A DNA stretch of 64,000 nt, taken from assembly GCA_949752795.1 (NCBI GenBank), contig CATKHW010000549.1, forward strand, positions 62,001-126,000, given 5' to 3'. The notes beneath the pieces are model-generated. The model saw only the letters and a list, made by a program, of their open reading frames with translations, was not told the origin of the DNA and searched no databases. Source of the stretch: Hyperoodon ampullatus (Eukaryota > Chordata > Mammalia > Artiodactyla > Ziphiidae). Shown in pieces: positions 50,421 through 62,592 of this stretch. How positions within the stretch are numbered: position 1 is the first letter of the stretch; each line of letters begins with the position of its first letter. The translations under genes and the position numbers were made by a program.

Positions 50421-52159
50421 ATCAGCTCAAACCCACTATAAAAAGGAATTTCAAAAACAAAACAAAAAAACTGGGAAATTCTTTACAATTCCTTCAGGGT
50501 CTCTGATGAAATCTGGAATGACCCTATCTACAACGACAGCTGGATGTGGCATAAGGAGGGACACTTGGGACTGAGACGATTGGTGAGATTGGGTGAGCAA
50601 ATGCAGACCCTTTAAAGCAATAATGCATGGCACCCATTCCATGGGTCCGAACTCTCCAGGTTGAAGGGAATATTACTACAGTTATAACATGTGCGGGAAA
50701 CCTAGAGAACGGACACACTGTGAATACGAAAGGTTTCTAAAACTCAACGCATAGTCCCTCTCCTGGTGCTCCGGTTTGACTTTCCGTCTGCTTTACTATC
50801 AACCTCCCAACTTGGAGAGACAGCCCCTTTAACCTCTTGGTTCGCACAGGTTGCCAATTTGGCAGAGGATGAAAGGGAAGAGGGAGAACCAATGAGAGAG
50901 TAGCTGTTAGGCATTTGGAAGGGCACATATCACTGTAATTTCCCGGCAGGAAGAAGAATTAACCAAATTCTCAGCCACCCACCGGGAACCAGTATAGGTC
51001 CTGAACCAAAATTTTGGACTTGCGGTCAGCTCACCAAAAACGAGTTGAAAAATGGAGCTCAGGGGCACAGCAATTCACAAACTGGCCGAGTAATAAAGGA
51101 CAACTATCGTCCAAAAATCTGTTGAGGGAAGGCAACGAGGCGGACTTGAAAGCGAGGCAGAATAGCAGGAAACAGATTTCAAGAGGTACGTTGGAATTGC
51201 CTTTAAAGCACAGGAAGAGGGGCACAACTTCGACAATGATGCACTTGGCCAAAAAGGGTGTATGCGTTTTCTCCTGAATATATTCAGGAGAAAACGCATA
51301 CGCCCTTTTTGGCCAAGCAAGCAAGCGGGCAATGCAAATCTGCACTACAAAGAAGTATCACTTCCCACCGGTCAAAAGGGACATCCACAAAATGTGTAAG
51401 AACAAGAAAGGCAAGACAGGCCCTGGAGAACAGGGAGCCTTGTTATGCTGATGGGCGGGATGTAAATTGCCAACTGCCTCTCTGGAGGAGTGCATTCTGT
51501 TCCCTAAAACAAGTAAAGAACAGAGCTACAGAGCCAAGGGCACTACCAGTCTAAGGAATATACCTTGGGAAAAGTGAAAATCAATAAGACAGAGCCACCC
51601 CAAAATTTAGGGCTGCACTGCATACAAGGACCTCAACTTGGATACACCTTAAGTATCCCAGAAAATATAAACATGGTTCAAAAACTTGTGGTACTTACGT
51701 ACGATGGAATATCCCTCAGCCATGAAATCAATGTCATAAGACCAGTAGCAGCAAAATGGGTGGATTCAGGTACGATGATTCTAAGTGAAATAAGTCACAC
51801 AGAAAAAGAAACTTATCATAAGATATCACTTATGAAGATCCTGTAAACATGGCTACACTTGAACTGAGTTAGGAAAGAGAACAGTGTCTCACATTTAGAA
51901 AACACTCTTATACCTGCTTAAGGGGGAAGGAGAGGTGGGGTGATGCATAAAACCAGAGTTTGATATAAGCACAGGTACCGTTCCAAAAACCAACTATGGA
52001 ATAGACAAGACTTACACCGTCCTCAGCGAAAGGGACTCAAAACCCCATATTTCCCGCAGAGGAAAATATCTGACTAGTAAGAATCTTAAAACCTATGTAT
52101 TGATATGTCTACGTTAGGGAATCAAGTGTGTCTAGACTGGCATAAACATGGCAGCGAGA
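50421..52159 (+). repeat. Satellite monomer, copy 30
   Basis: 1,739 bp, palindrome 51244-51317 with the left arm changed only. The 5' part is as copy 28; the 3' part has GTCTAAGGAATA and GACTTACACC as copy 32. Private AAAAGTGAAAATC and GTCTACGTTAGGG. Confidence 0.95.
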
Positions 52160-53898
52160 ATCAGCTCAAACCCACTATAAAAAGGAATTTCAAAAACAAA
52201 ACAAAAAAACTGGGAAATTCTTTACAATTCCTTCAGGGTCTCTGATGAAGGCTGGAATGACCCTATCTACAACGACAGCTGGATGTGGCATAAGGAGGGA
52301 CACTTGGGACTGAGACGATTGGTGAGATTGGGTGAGCAAATGCAGACCCTTTAAAGCAATAATGCATGGCACCCATTCCATGGGTCCGAACTCTCCAGGT
52401 TGAAGGGAATATTACTACAGCTATAACATGTGCGGGAAACCTAGAGAACGGACACACTGTGAATACGAAAGGTTTCTAAAACTCAACGCATAGTCCCTCT
52501 CCTGGAGCTCCGGTTTGACTTTCCGTCTGCTTTACTATCAACCTCCCAACTTGGAGAGACAGCCCCTTTAACCTCTTGGTTCGCACAGGTTGCCAATTTG
52601 GCAGAGGATGAAAGGGAAGAGGGAGAACCAATGAGAGAGTAGCTGTTAGGCATTTGGACGGGCACATATCACTGTAATTTCCCGGCAGGAAGAAGAATTA
52701 ACCAAATTCTCAGCCACCCACCGGGAACCAGTATAGGTCCTGAACCAAAATTTTGGACTTGCGGTCAGCTCACCAAAAACGAGTTGAAAAATGGAGCTCA
52801 GGGGCACAGCAATTCACAAACTGGCCGAGTAATAAAGGACAACTATCGTCCAAAAATCTGTTGAGGGAAGGCAACGAGGCGGACTTGAAAGCGAGGCAGA
52901 ATAGCAGGAAACAGATTTCAAGAGGTACGTTGGAATTGCCTTTAAAGCACAGGAAGAGGGGCACAACTTCGACAATGATGCACTTGGCCAAAAAGGGCGT
53001 ATGCGTTTTCTCCTGAATATATTCAGGAGAAAACGCATACGCCCTTTTTGGCCAAGCAAGCAAGCGGGCAATGCAAATCTGCACTACAAAGAAGTATCAC
53101 TTCCCACCGGTCAAAAGGGACATCCACAAAATGTGTAAGAACAAGAAAGGCAAGACAGGCCCTGGAGAACAGGGAGCCTTGTTATGCTGATGGGCGGGAT
53201 GTAAATTGCCAACTGCCTCTCTGGAGGAGTGCATTCTGTTCCCTAAAGCAAGTAAAGAACAGAGTTACAGAGCCAAGGGCACTACCAGTCTAGGGAATAT
53301 ACCTTGGGAAAACTGAAAATCAATAAGACAGAGCCACCCAAAAATTTAGGGCTGCACTGCATACAAGGACCTCAACTTGGATACACCTTAAGTATCCCAG
53401 AAAATATAAACATGGTTCAAAAAATTGTGGTACTTACGTACGATGGAATATCCCTCAGCCATGAAATCAATGTCATAAGACCAGTAGCAGCAAAATGGGT
53501 GGATTCAGGTACGATGATTCTAAGTGAAATAAGTCACACAGAAAAAGAAACTTATCATAAGATATCACTTATGAAGATCCTGTAAACATGGCTACACTTG
53601 AACTGAGTTAGGAAAGAGAACAGTGTCTCACATTTAGAAAACACTCTTATACCTGCTTAAGGGGGAAGGAGAGGTGGGGTGATGCATAAAACCAGAGTTT
53701 GATATAAGCACAGGTACCGTTCCAAAAACCAACTATGGAATAGACAAGACCTACTCCGTCTTCAGCGAAAGGGACTCAAAACCCCATATTTCCCGCAGAG
53801 GAAAATATCTGACTAGTAAGAATCTTAAAACCTATGTATTGATATGTCTCCGTAAGGGAATCAAGTGTGTCTAGACTGGCATAAACATGGCAGCGAGA
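52160..53898 (+). repeat. Satellite monomer, copy 31
   Basis: 1,739 bp, palindrome 52983-53056 perfect. GGAATTGCC without the arm change of copies 28 and 30. CACCCAAAAATTT is shared with copy 33. Private CCTGGAGCTCC, AGAGTTACAGAG and CTACTCCGTC. Confidence 0.95.
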
Positions 53899-55637
53899 AT
53901 CAGCTCAAACCCACTATAAAAAGGAATTTCAAAAACAAAACAAAAAAACTGGGAAATTCTTTGCAATTCCTTCAGGGTCTCTGATGAAAGCTGGAATGAC
54001 CCTATCTACAACGACAGCTGGATGTGGCATAAGGAGGGACACTTGGGACTGAGACGATTGGTGAGATTGGGTGAGCAAATGCACACCCTTTAAAGCAATA
54101 ATGCATGGCACCCATTCCATGGGTCCGAACTCTCCAGGTTGAAGGGAATATTACTACAGCTATAACATGTGCGGGAAACCTAGAGAACGGACACACTGTG
54201 AATACGAAAGGTTTCTAAAACTCAACGAATAGTCCCTCTCCTGGTGCTCCGGTTTGACTTTCCGTCTGCTTTACTATCAACCTCCCAACTTGGAGAGACA
54301 GCCCCTTTAACCTCTTGGTTCGCACAGGTTGCCAATTTGGCAGAGGATGAAAGGGAAGAGGGAGAACCAATGAGAGAGTAGCTGTTAGGCATTTGGACGG
54401 GCACATATCACTGTAATTTCCCGGCAGGAAGAAGAATTAACCAAATTCTCAGCCACCCACCGGGAACCAGTATAGGTCCTGAACCAAAATTTTGGACTTG
54501 CGGTCAGCTCACCAAAAACGAGTTGAAAAATGGAGCTCAGGGGCACAGCAATTCACAAACTGGCCGAGTAATAAAGGACAACTATCGTCCAAAAATCTGT
54601 TGAGGGAAGGCAACGAGGCGGACTTGAAAGCGAGGCAGAATAGCAGGAAACAGATTTCAAGAGGTACGTTGGAATCGCCTTTAAAGCACAGGAAGAGGGG
54701 CACAACTTCGACAATGATGCACTTGGCCAAAAAGGGCGTATGCGTTTTGTCCTGAATATATTCAGGAGAAAACGCATACACCCTTTTTGGCCAAGCAAGC
54801 AAGCGGGCAATGCAAATCTGCACTACAAAGAAGTATCACTTCCCACCGGTCAAAAGGGACATCCACAAAATGTGTAAGAACAATAAAGGCAAGACAGGCC
54901 CTGTAGAACAGGGAGCCTTGTTATGCTGATGGGCGGGATGTAAATTGCCAACTGCCTCTCTGGAGGAGTGCATTCTGTTCCCTAAAACAAGTAAAGAACA
55001 GAGCTACAGAGCCAAGGGCACTACCAGTCTAAGGAATATACCTTGGGAAAACTGAAAATGAATAAGACAGAGCCACCCCAAAATTTAGGGCTGCACTGCA
55101 TACAAGGACCTCAACTTGGATACACCTTAAGTATCCCAGAAAATATAAACATGGTTCAAAAACTTGTGGTACTTACGTACGATGGAATATCCCTCAGCCA
55201 TGAAATCAATGTCATAAGACCAGTAGCAGCAAAATGGGTGGATTCAGGTACGATGATTCTAAGTGAAATAAGTCACACAGAAAAAGAAACTTATCATAAG
55301 ATATCACTTATGAAGATCCTGTAAACATGGCTACACTTGAACTGAGTTAGGAAAGAGAACAGTGTCTCACATTTAGAAAACACTCTTATACCTGCTTAAG
55401 GGGGAAGGAGAGGTGGGGTGATGCATAAAACCAGAGTTTGATATAAGCACAGGTACCGTTCCAAAAACCAACTATGGAATAGACAAGACTTACACCGTCC
55501 TCAGCGAAAGGGACTCAAAACCCCATATTTCCCGCAGAGGAAAATATCTGACTAGTAAGAATCTTAAAACCTATGTATTGATATGTCTACGTAAGGGAAT
55601 CAAGTGTGTCTAGACTGGCATAAACATGGCAGCGAGA
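53899..55637 (+). repeat. Satellite monomer, copy 32
   Basis: 1,739 bp, palindrome 54722-54795 imperfect. Related to copies 19 and 22 (TTTGCAATTCC, ATGCACACCC). Private AACAATAAAGGC and CCCTGTAGAAC introduce stops in the + frame downstream of the palindrome. Confidence 0.95.
54722..54795. repeat. Palindrome of copy 32, imperfect
   Basis: Same two mismatches as copy 26, although it lies about 10 kb away, so the lineage was moved by exchange within the array. Confidence 0.88.
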
Positions 55638-57376
55638 ATCAGCTCAAACCCACTATAAAAAGGAATTTCAAAAACAAAACAAAAAAACTGGGAAATTCTT
55701 TACAATTCCTTCAGGGTCTCTGATGAAGGCTGGAATGACCCTATCTACAACGACAGCTGGATGTGGCATAAGGAGGGACACTTGGGACTGAGACGATTGG
55801 TGAGGTTGGGTGAGCAAATGCAGACCCTTTAAAGCAATAATCCATTGCACCCATTCCATGGGTCCGAACTCTCCAGGTTGAAGGGAATATTACTACAGCT
55901 ATAACATGTGCGGGAAACCTAGAGAACGGACACACTGTGAATACGAAAGGTTTCTAAAACTCAACGCATAGTCCCTCTCCTGGTGCTCCGGTTTGACTTT
56001 CCGTCTGCTTTACTATCAACCTCCCAACTTGGAGAGACAGCCCCTTTAACCTCTTGGTTCGCACAGGTTGCCAATTTGGCAGAGGATGAAAGGGAAGAGG
56101 GAGAACCAATGAGAGAGTAGCTGTTAGGCATTTGGACGGGCACATATCACTGTAATTTCCCGGCAGGAAGAAGAATTAACCAAATTCTCAGCCACCCACC
56201 GGGAACCAGTATAGGTCCTGAACCAAAATTTTGGACTTGCGGTCAGCTCACCAAAAACGAGTTGAAAAATGGAGCTCAGGGGCACAGCAATTCACAATCT
56301 GGCCGAGTAATAAAGGACAACTATCGTCCAAAAATCTGTTGAGGGAAGGCAACGAGGCGGACTTGAAAGCGAGGCAGAATAGCAGGAAACAGATTTCAAG
56401 AGGTACGTTGGATTTGCCTTTAAAGCACAGGAAGAGGGGCACAACTTCGACAATGATGCACTTGGCCAAAAAGGGCGTATGCGTTTTCTCCTGAATATAT
56501 TCAGGAGAAAACGCATACGCCCTTTTTGGCCAAGCAAGCAAGCGAGCAATGCAAATCTGCACTACAAAGAAGTATCACTTCCCACCGGTCAAAAGGGACA
56601 TCCACAAAATGTGTAAGAACAAGAAAGGCAAGACAGGCCCTGGAGAACAGGGAGCCTTGTTATGCTGATGGGCGGGATGTAAATTGCCAACTGCCTCTCT
56701 GGAGGAGTGCATTCTGTTCCCTAAAGCAAGTAAAGAACAGAGCTACAGAGCCAAGGGCACTACCAGTCTAGGGAATATACCTTGGGAAAACTGAAAATCA
56801 ATAAGACAGAGCCACCCAAAAATTTAGGGCTGCACTGCATACAAGGACCTCAACTTGGATACACCTTAAGTATCCCAGAAAATATAAACATGGTTCAAAA
56901 AATTGTGGTACTTACGTACGATGGAATATCCCTCAGCCATGAAATCAATGTCATAAGACCAGTAGCAGCAAAATGGGTGGATTCAGGTACGATGATTCTA
57001 AGTGAAATAAGTCACACAGAAAAAGAAACTTATCATAAGATATCACTTATGAAGATCCTGTAAACATGGCTACACTTGAACTGAGTTAGGAAAGAGAACA
57101 GTGTCTCACATTTAGAAAACACTCTTATACCTGCTTAAGGGGGAAGGAGAGGTGGGGTGATGCATAAAACCAGAGTTTGATATAAGCACAGGTACCGTTC
57201 CAAAAACCAACTATGGAATAGACAAGACCTACACCGTCCTCAGTGAAAGGGACTCAAAACCCCATATTTCCCGCAGAGGAAAATATCTGACTAGTAAGAA
57301 TCTTAAAACCTATGTATTGATATGTCTCCGTAAGGGAATCAAGTGTGTCTAGACTGGCATAAACATGGCAGCGAGA
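55638..57376 (+). repeat. Satellite monomer, copy 33
   Basis: 1,739 bp, palindrome 56461-56534 perfect. Private GTGAGGTTGGG, AATCCATTGCACC, TTGGATTTGCC and GCGAGCAATGC. Confidence 0.95.
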
Positions 57377-59114
57377 ATCAGCTCAAACCGACTATAAAAA
57401 GGAATTTCAAAAACAAAACAAAAAAACTGGGAAATTCTTTACAATTCCTTCAGGGTCTCTGATGAAAGCTGGAATGACCCTATCTACAACGACAGCAGAA
57501 TGTGGCATAAGGAGGGACACTTGGGACTGAGACGATTGGTGAGATTGGGTGAGCAAATGCAGACACTTTAAAGCAATAATGCATGGCACCCATTCCATGG
57601 GACCCAACTCTCCAGGTTGAAGGGAATATTACTACAGCTATAACATGTGCGGGAAACCTAGAGAACGGACACACTGTGAATACGAAAGGTTTCTAAAACT
57701 CAACGAATAGTCCCACTCCTGGTGCTCCGGTTTGACTTTCCGTCTGCTTTACTATCAACCTCCCAACTTGGAGAGACAGCCCCTTTAACCTCTTGGTTCG
57801 CACAGGTTGCCAATTTGGCAGAGGATGAAAGGGAAGAGGGAGAACCAATGAGAGAGTAGCTGTTAGGCATTTGGACGGGCACATATCACTGTAATTTCCC
57901 GGCAGGAAGAAGAATTAACCAAATTCTCAGCCACCCACCGGGAACCAGTATAGGTTCTGAGCCAAAATTTTGGACTTGCGGTCAGCTCACCAAAAATGAG
58001 TTGAAAAATGGAGCTCAGGGGCACAGCAATTCACAAACTGGCCGAGTAATATGGACAACTATCGTCCAAAAATCTGTTGAGGGAAGGCAACGAGGCGGAC
58101 TTGAAAGCGAGGCAGAATAGCAGGAAACAGATTTCAAGAGGTACGTTGGAATCGCCTTTAAAGCACAGGAAGAGGGGCACAACTTCGACAATGATGCACT
58201 TGGCCAAAAAGGGCGTATGCGTTTTCTCCTGAATATATTCAGGAGAAAACGCATACGCCCTTTTTGGCTAAGCAAGCAAGCGGGCAATGCAAATCTGCAC
58301 TACAAAGAAGTATCACTTCCCACCAGTCAAAAGGGACATCCACAAAATGTGTAAGAACAAGAAAGGCAAGACAGGCCCTGGAGAACAGGGAGCCTTGTTA
58401 TGCTGATGGGCGGGATGTAAATTGCCAACTGCCTCTCTGGAGGAGTGCATTCTGTTCCCTAAAACAAGTAAAGAACAGAGCTACAGAGCCAAGGGCACTA
58501 CCAGTCTAGGGAATATACCTTGGGAAAACTGAAAATCAATAAGACAGAGCCACCCCAAAATTTAGGGCTGCACTGCATACAAGGACCTCAACTTGGATAC
58601 ACCTTAAGTATCCCAGAAAATATAAACATGGTTCAAAAAATTGTGGTACTTACGTACGATGGAATATCCCTCAGCCATGAAATCAATGTCATAAGACCAG
58701 TAGCAGCAAAATGGGTGGATTCAGGTACGATGATTCTAAGTGAAATAAGTCACACAGAAAAAGAAACTTATCATAAGATATCACTTATGAAGATCCTGTA
58801 AACATGGCTACACTTGAACTGAGTTAGGAAAGAGAACAGTGTCTCACATTTAGAAAACACTCTTATACCTGCTTAAGGGGGAAGGAGAGGTGGGGTGATG
58901 CATAAAACCAGAGTTTGATATAAGCACAGGTACCGTTCCAAAAACCAACTATGGAATAGACAAGACCTACACCGTCCTCAGTGAAAGGGACTCAAAACCC
59001 CATATTTCCCGCAGAGGAAAGTATCTGACTAGTAAGAATCTTAAAACCTATGTATTGATATGTCTCTGTAAGGGAATCAAGTTTGTCTAGACTGGCATAA
59101 ACATGGCAGCGAGA
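57377..59114 (+). repeat. Satellite monomer, copy 34
   Basis: 1,738 bp, palindrome 58199-58272 with one mismatch. Private AAACCGACT, AGACACTTTAAAG, GGGACCCAAC, GGTTCTGAGCC, AAAAATGAG, GTAATATGGAC (1 bp lost) and CACCAGTCAAA. Confidence 0.95.
58199..58272. repeat. Palindrome of copy 34, imperfect
   Basis: One mismatch near the outer end of the right arm (GGCTAAG in place of GGCCAAG). Confidence 0.85.
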
Positions 59115-60853
59115 ATCAGCTCAAACCCACTATAAAAAGGAATTTCAAAAACAAAACAAAAAAACTGGGAAATTCTTTACAATTCCTTCAGGGTCTCTGA
59201 TGAAATCTGGAATGACCCTATCTACAACGACAGCTGGATGTGGCATAAGGAGGGACACTTGGGACTGAGACGATTGGTGAGATTGGGTGAGCAAATGCAG
59301 AACCTTTAAAGCAATAATGCATGGCACCCATTCCATGGGTCCGAACTCTCCAGGTTGAAGGGAATATTACTACAGCTATAACATGTGCAGGAATCCTAGA
59401 GAACGGACACACTGTGAATACGAAAGGTTTCTAAAACTCAACGCATAGTCCCTCTCCTGGTGCTCCGGTTTGACTTTCCGTCTGCTTTACTATCAACCTC
59501 CCAACTTGGAGAGACAGCCCCTTTAACCTCCTGGTTCGCACAGGTTGCCAATTTGGCAGAGGATGAAATGGAAGAGGGAGAACCAATGAGAGAGTAGCTG
59601 TTAGGCATTTGGACGGGCACATATCACTGTAATTTCCCGGCAGGAAGAAGAATTAACCAAATTCGCAGCCACCCACCGGGAACCAGTATAGGTCCTGAAC
59701 CAAAAATTTGGGCTTGCGGTCAGCTCACCAAAAAAGAGTTGAAAAACGGAGCTCAGGGGCACAGCAATTCACAAACTGGCCGAGTAATAAAGGACAACTA
59801 TCGTCCAAAAATCTGTTGAGGGAAGGCAATGAGGCGGACTTGAAAGCGAGGCAGAATAGCAGGAAACAGATTTCAAGAGGTACGTTGGAATCGCCTTTAA
59901 AGCACAGGAAGAGGGGCACAACTTCGACAATGATGCACTTGGCCAAAAAGGGCATATGCGTTTTCTCCTGAATATATTCAGGAGAAAACGCATACGCCCT
60001 TTTTGGACAAGCAAGCAAGCGGGCAATGCAAATCTGCACTACAAAGAAGTATCACTTCCCACCGGTCAAAAGGGACATCCACAAAATGTGTAAGAACAAG
60101 AAAGGCAAGACAGGCCCTGGAGAACAGGGAGCCTTGTTATGCTGATGGGCGGGATGTAAATTGCCAACTGCCTCTCTGGAGGAGTGCATTCTGTTCCCTA
60201 AAACAAGTAAAGAACAGAGCTACAGAGCCAAGGGCACTACCAGTCTAGGGAATATACCTTGGGAAAACTGAAAATGAATAAGACAGAGCCACCCCAAAAT
60301 TTAGGGCTGCACTGCATACAAGGACCTCAACTTGGATACACCTTAAGTATCCCAGAAAATATAAACATGGTTCAAAAAATTGTGGTACTTACGTACGATG
60401 GAATATCCCTCAGCCATGAAATCAATGTCATAAGACCAGTAGCAGCAAAATGGGTGGATTCAGGTACGATGATTCTAAGTGAAATAAGTCACACAGAAAA
60501 AGAAACTTATCATAAGATATCACTTATGAAGATCCTGTAAACATGGCTACACTTGAACTGAGTTAGGAAAGAGAACAGTGTCTCACATTTAGAAAACACT
60601 CTTATACCTGCTTAAGGGGGAAGGAGAGGTGGGGTGATGCATAAAACCAGAGTTTGATATAAGCACAGGTACCGTTCCAAAAACCAACTATGGAATAGAC
60701 AAGACCTACACCGTCCTCAGTGAAAGGGACTCAAAACCCCATATTTCCCGCAGAGGAAAATATCTGACTAGTAAGAATCTTAAAACCTATGTATTGATAT
60801 GTCTCTGTAAGGGAATCAAGTTTGTCTAGACTGGCATAAACATGGCAGCGAGA
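59115..60853 (+). repeat. Satellite monomer, copy 35
   Basis: 1,739 bp, palindrome 59938-60011 with two mismatches. Shares the private 5' set of copy 36; own changes ATTCGCAGCC, TTTGGGCTTGC, GGCAATGAGGC and AAAATGAATAAG. Confidence 0.95.
59938..60011. repeat. Palindrome of copy 35, imperfect
   Basis: Left arm GGGCATATG and right arm TTTGGACAAG each have one change, at non-mirror positions. Confidence 0.85.
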
Positions 60854-62592
60854 ATCAGCTCAAACCCACTATAAAAAGGAATTTCAAAAACAAAACAAAA
60901 AAACTGGGAAATTCTTTACAATTCCTTCAGGGTCTCTGATGAAATCTGGAATGACCCTATCTACAACGACAGCTGGATGTGGCATAAGGAGGGACACTTG
61001 GGACTGAGACGATTGGTGAGATTGGGTGAGCAAATGCAGAACCTTTAAAGCAATAATGCATGGCACCCATTCCATGGGTCCGAACTCTCCAGGTTGAAGG
61101 GAATATTACTACAGCTATAACATGTGCAGGAATCCTAGAGAACGGACACACTGTGAATACGAAAGGTTTCTAAAACTCAACGCATAGTCCCTCTCCTGGT
61201 GCTCCGGTTTGACTTTCCGTCTGCTTTACTATCAACCTCCCAACTTGGAGAGACAGCCCCTTTAACCTCCTGGTTCGCACAGGTTGCCAATTTGGCAGAG
61301 GATGAAATGGAAGAGGGAGAACCAATGAGAGAGTAGCTGTTAGGCATTTGGACGGGCACATATCACTGTAATTTCCCGGCAGGAAGAAGAATTAACCAAA
61401 TTCTCAGCCACCCACCGGGAACCAGTATAGGTCCTGAACCAAAAATTTGGACTTGCGGTCAGCTCACCAAAAAAGAGTTGAAAAATGGAGCTCAGGGGCA
61501 CAGCAATTCACAAACTGGCCGAGTAATAAAGGACAACTATCGTCCAAAAATCTGTTGAGGGAAGGCAACGAGGCGGACTTGAAAGCGAGGCAGAATAGCA
61601 GGAAACAGATTTCAAGAGGTACGTTGGAATCGCCTTTAAAGCACAGGAAGAGGGGCACAACTTCGACAATGATGCACTTGGCCAAAAAGGGCGTATGCGT
61701 TTTCTCCTGAATATATTCAGGAGAAAACGCATACGCCCTTTTTGGCCAAGCAAGCAAGCGGGCAATGCAAATCTGCACTACAAAGAAGTATCACTTCCCA
61801 CCGGTCAAAAGGGACATCCACAAAATGTGTAAGAACAAGAAAGGCAAGACAGGCCCTGGAGAACAGGGAGCCTTGTTATGCTGATGGGCGGGATGTAAAT
61901 TGCCAACTGCCTCTCTGGAGGAGTGCATTCTGTTCCCTAAAACAAGTAAAGAACAGAGCTACAGAGCCAAGGGCACTACCAGTCTAGGGAATATAACTTG
62001 GGAAAACTGAAAATCAATAAGACAGAGCCACCCCAAAATTTAGGGCTGCACTGCATACAAGGACCTCAAATTGGATACACCTTAAGTATCCCAGAAAATA
62101 TAAACATGGTTCAAAAAATTGTGGTACTTACGTACGATGGAATATCCCTCAGCCATGAAATCAATGTCATAAGACCAGTAGCAGCAAAATGGGTGGATTC
62201 AGGTATGATGATTCTAAGTGAAATAAGTCACACAGAAAAAGAAACTTATCATAAGATATCACTTATGAAGATCCTGTAAACATGGCTACACTTGAACTGA
62301 GTTAGGAAAGAGAACAGTGTCTCACATTTAGAAAACACTCTTATACCTGCTTAAGGGGGAAGGAGAGGTGGGGTGATGCATAAAACCAGAGTTTGATATA
62401 AGCACAGGTACCGTTCCAAAAACCAACTATGGAATAGACAAGACCTACACCGTCCTCAGTGAAAGGGACTCAAAACCCAATATTTCCCGCAGAGGAAAGT
62501 ATCTGACTAGTAAGAATCTTAAAACCTATGTATTGATATGTCTCCGTAAGGGAATCAAGGGTGTCTAGACTGGCATAAACATGGCAGCGAGA
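60854..62592 (+). repeat. Satellite monomer, copy 36
   Basis: 1,739 bp, palindrome 61677-61750 perfect. Own changes ATATAACTTGG, CCTCAAATTGG, GGTATGATG, AACCCAATATT and CAAGGGTGTC. Confidence 0.95.

Larger units (their letters stand above)
45205..52159 (+). repeat. Overlapping dimeric higher-order repeat (copies 27-30)
   Basis: Copies 27 and 29 are of the CACAGCCATTC type and both end with CCCCTTATTTCC; copies 28 and 30 share TTTGGAAGGG, GGAATTGCC and a left-arm palindrome change. Unit length is 3,478/3,477 bp. Copy 30 leaves the pattern after about 51,345, where it becomes like copies 32-33. Copy 27 belongs to this and the previous dimer series. Confidence 0.82.
59115..62592 (+). repeat. 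Recent single-monomer duplication (copies 35 and 36)
   Basis: The two adjacent monomers share a private set of changes in their 5' halves: CAGAACCTTT, GCAGGAATCC, ACCTCCTGG, ATGAAATGG, CAAAAATTTGG and AAAAGAGTTG. The same upstream variant GTTTGTCTAG precedes both. They diverge again in the palindrome and ORF2 portions. Confidence 0.85.
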
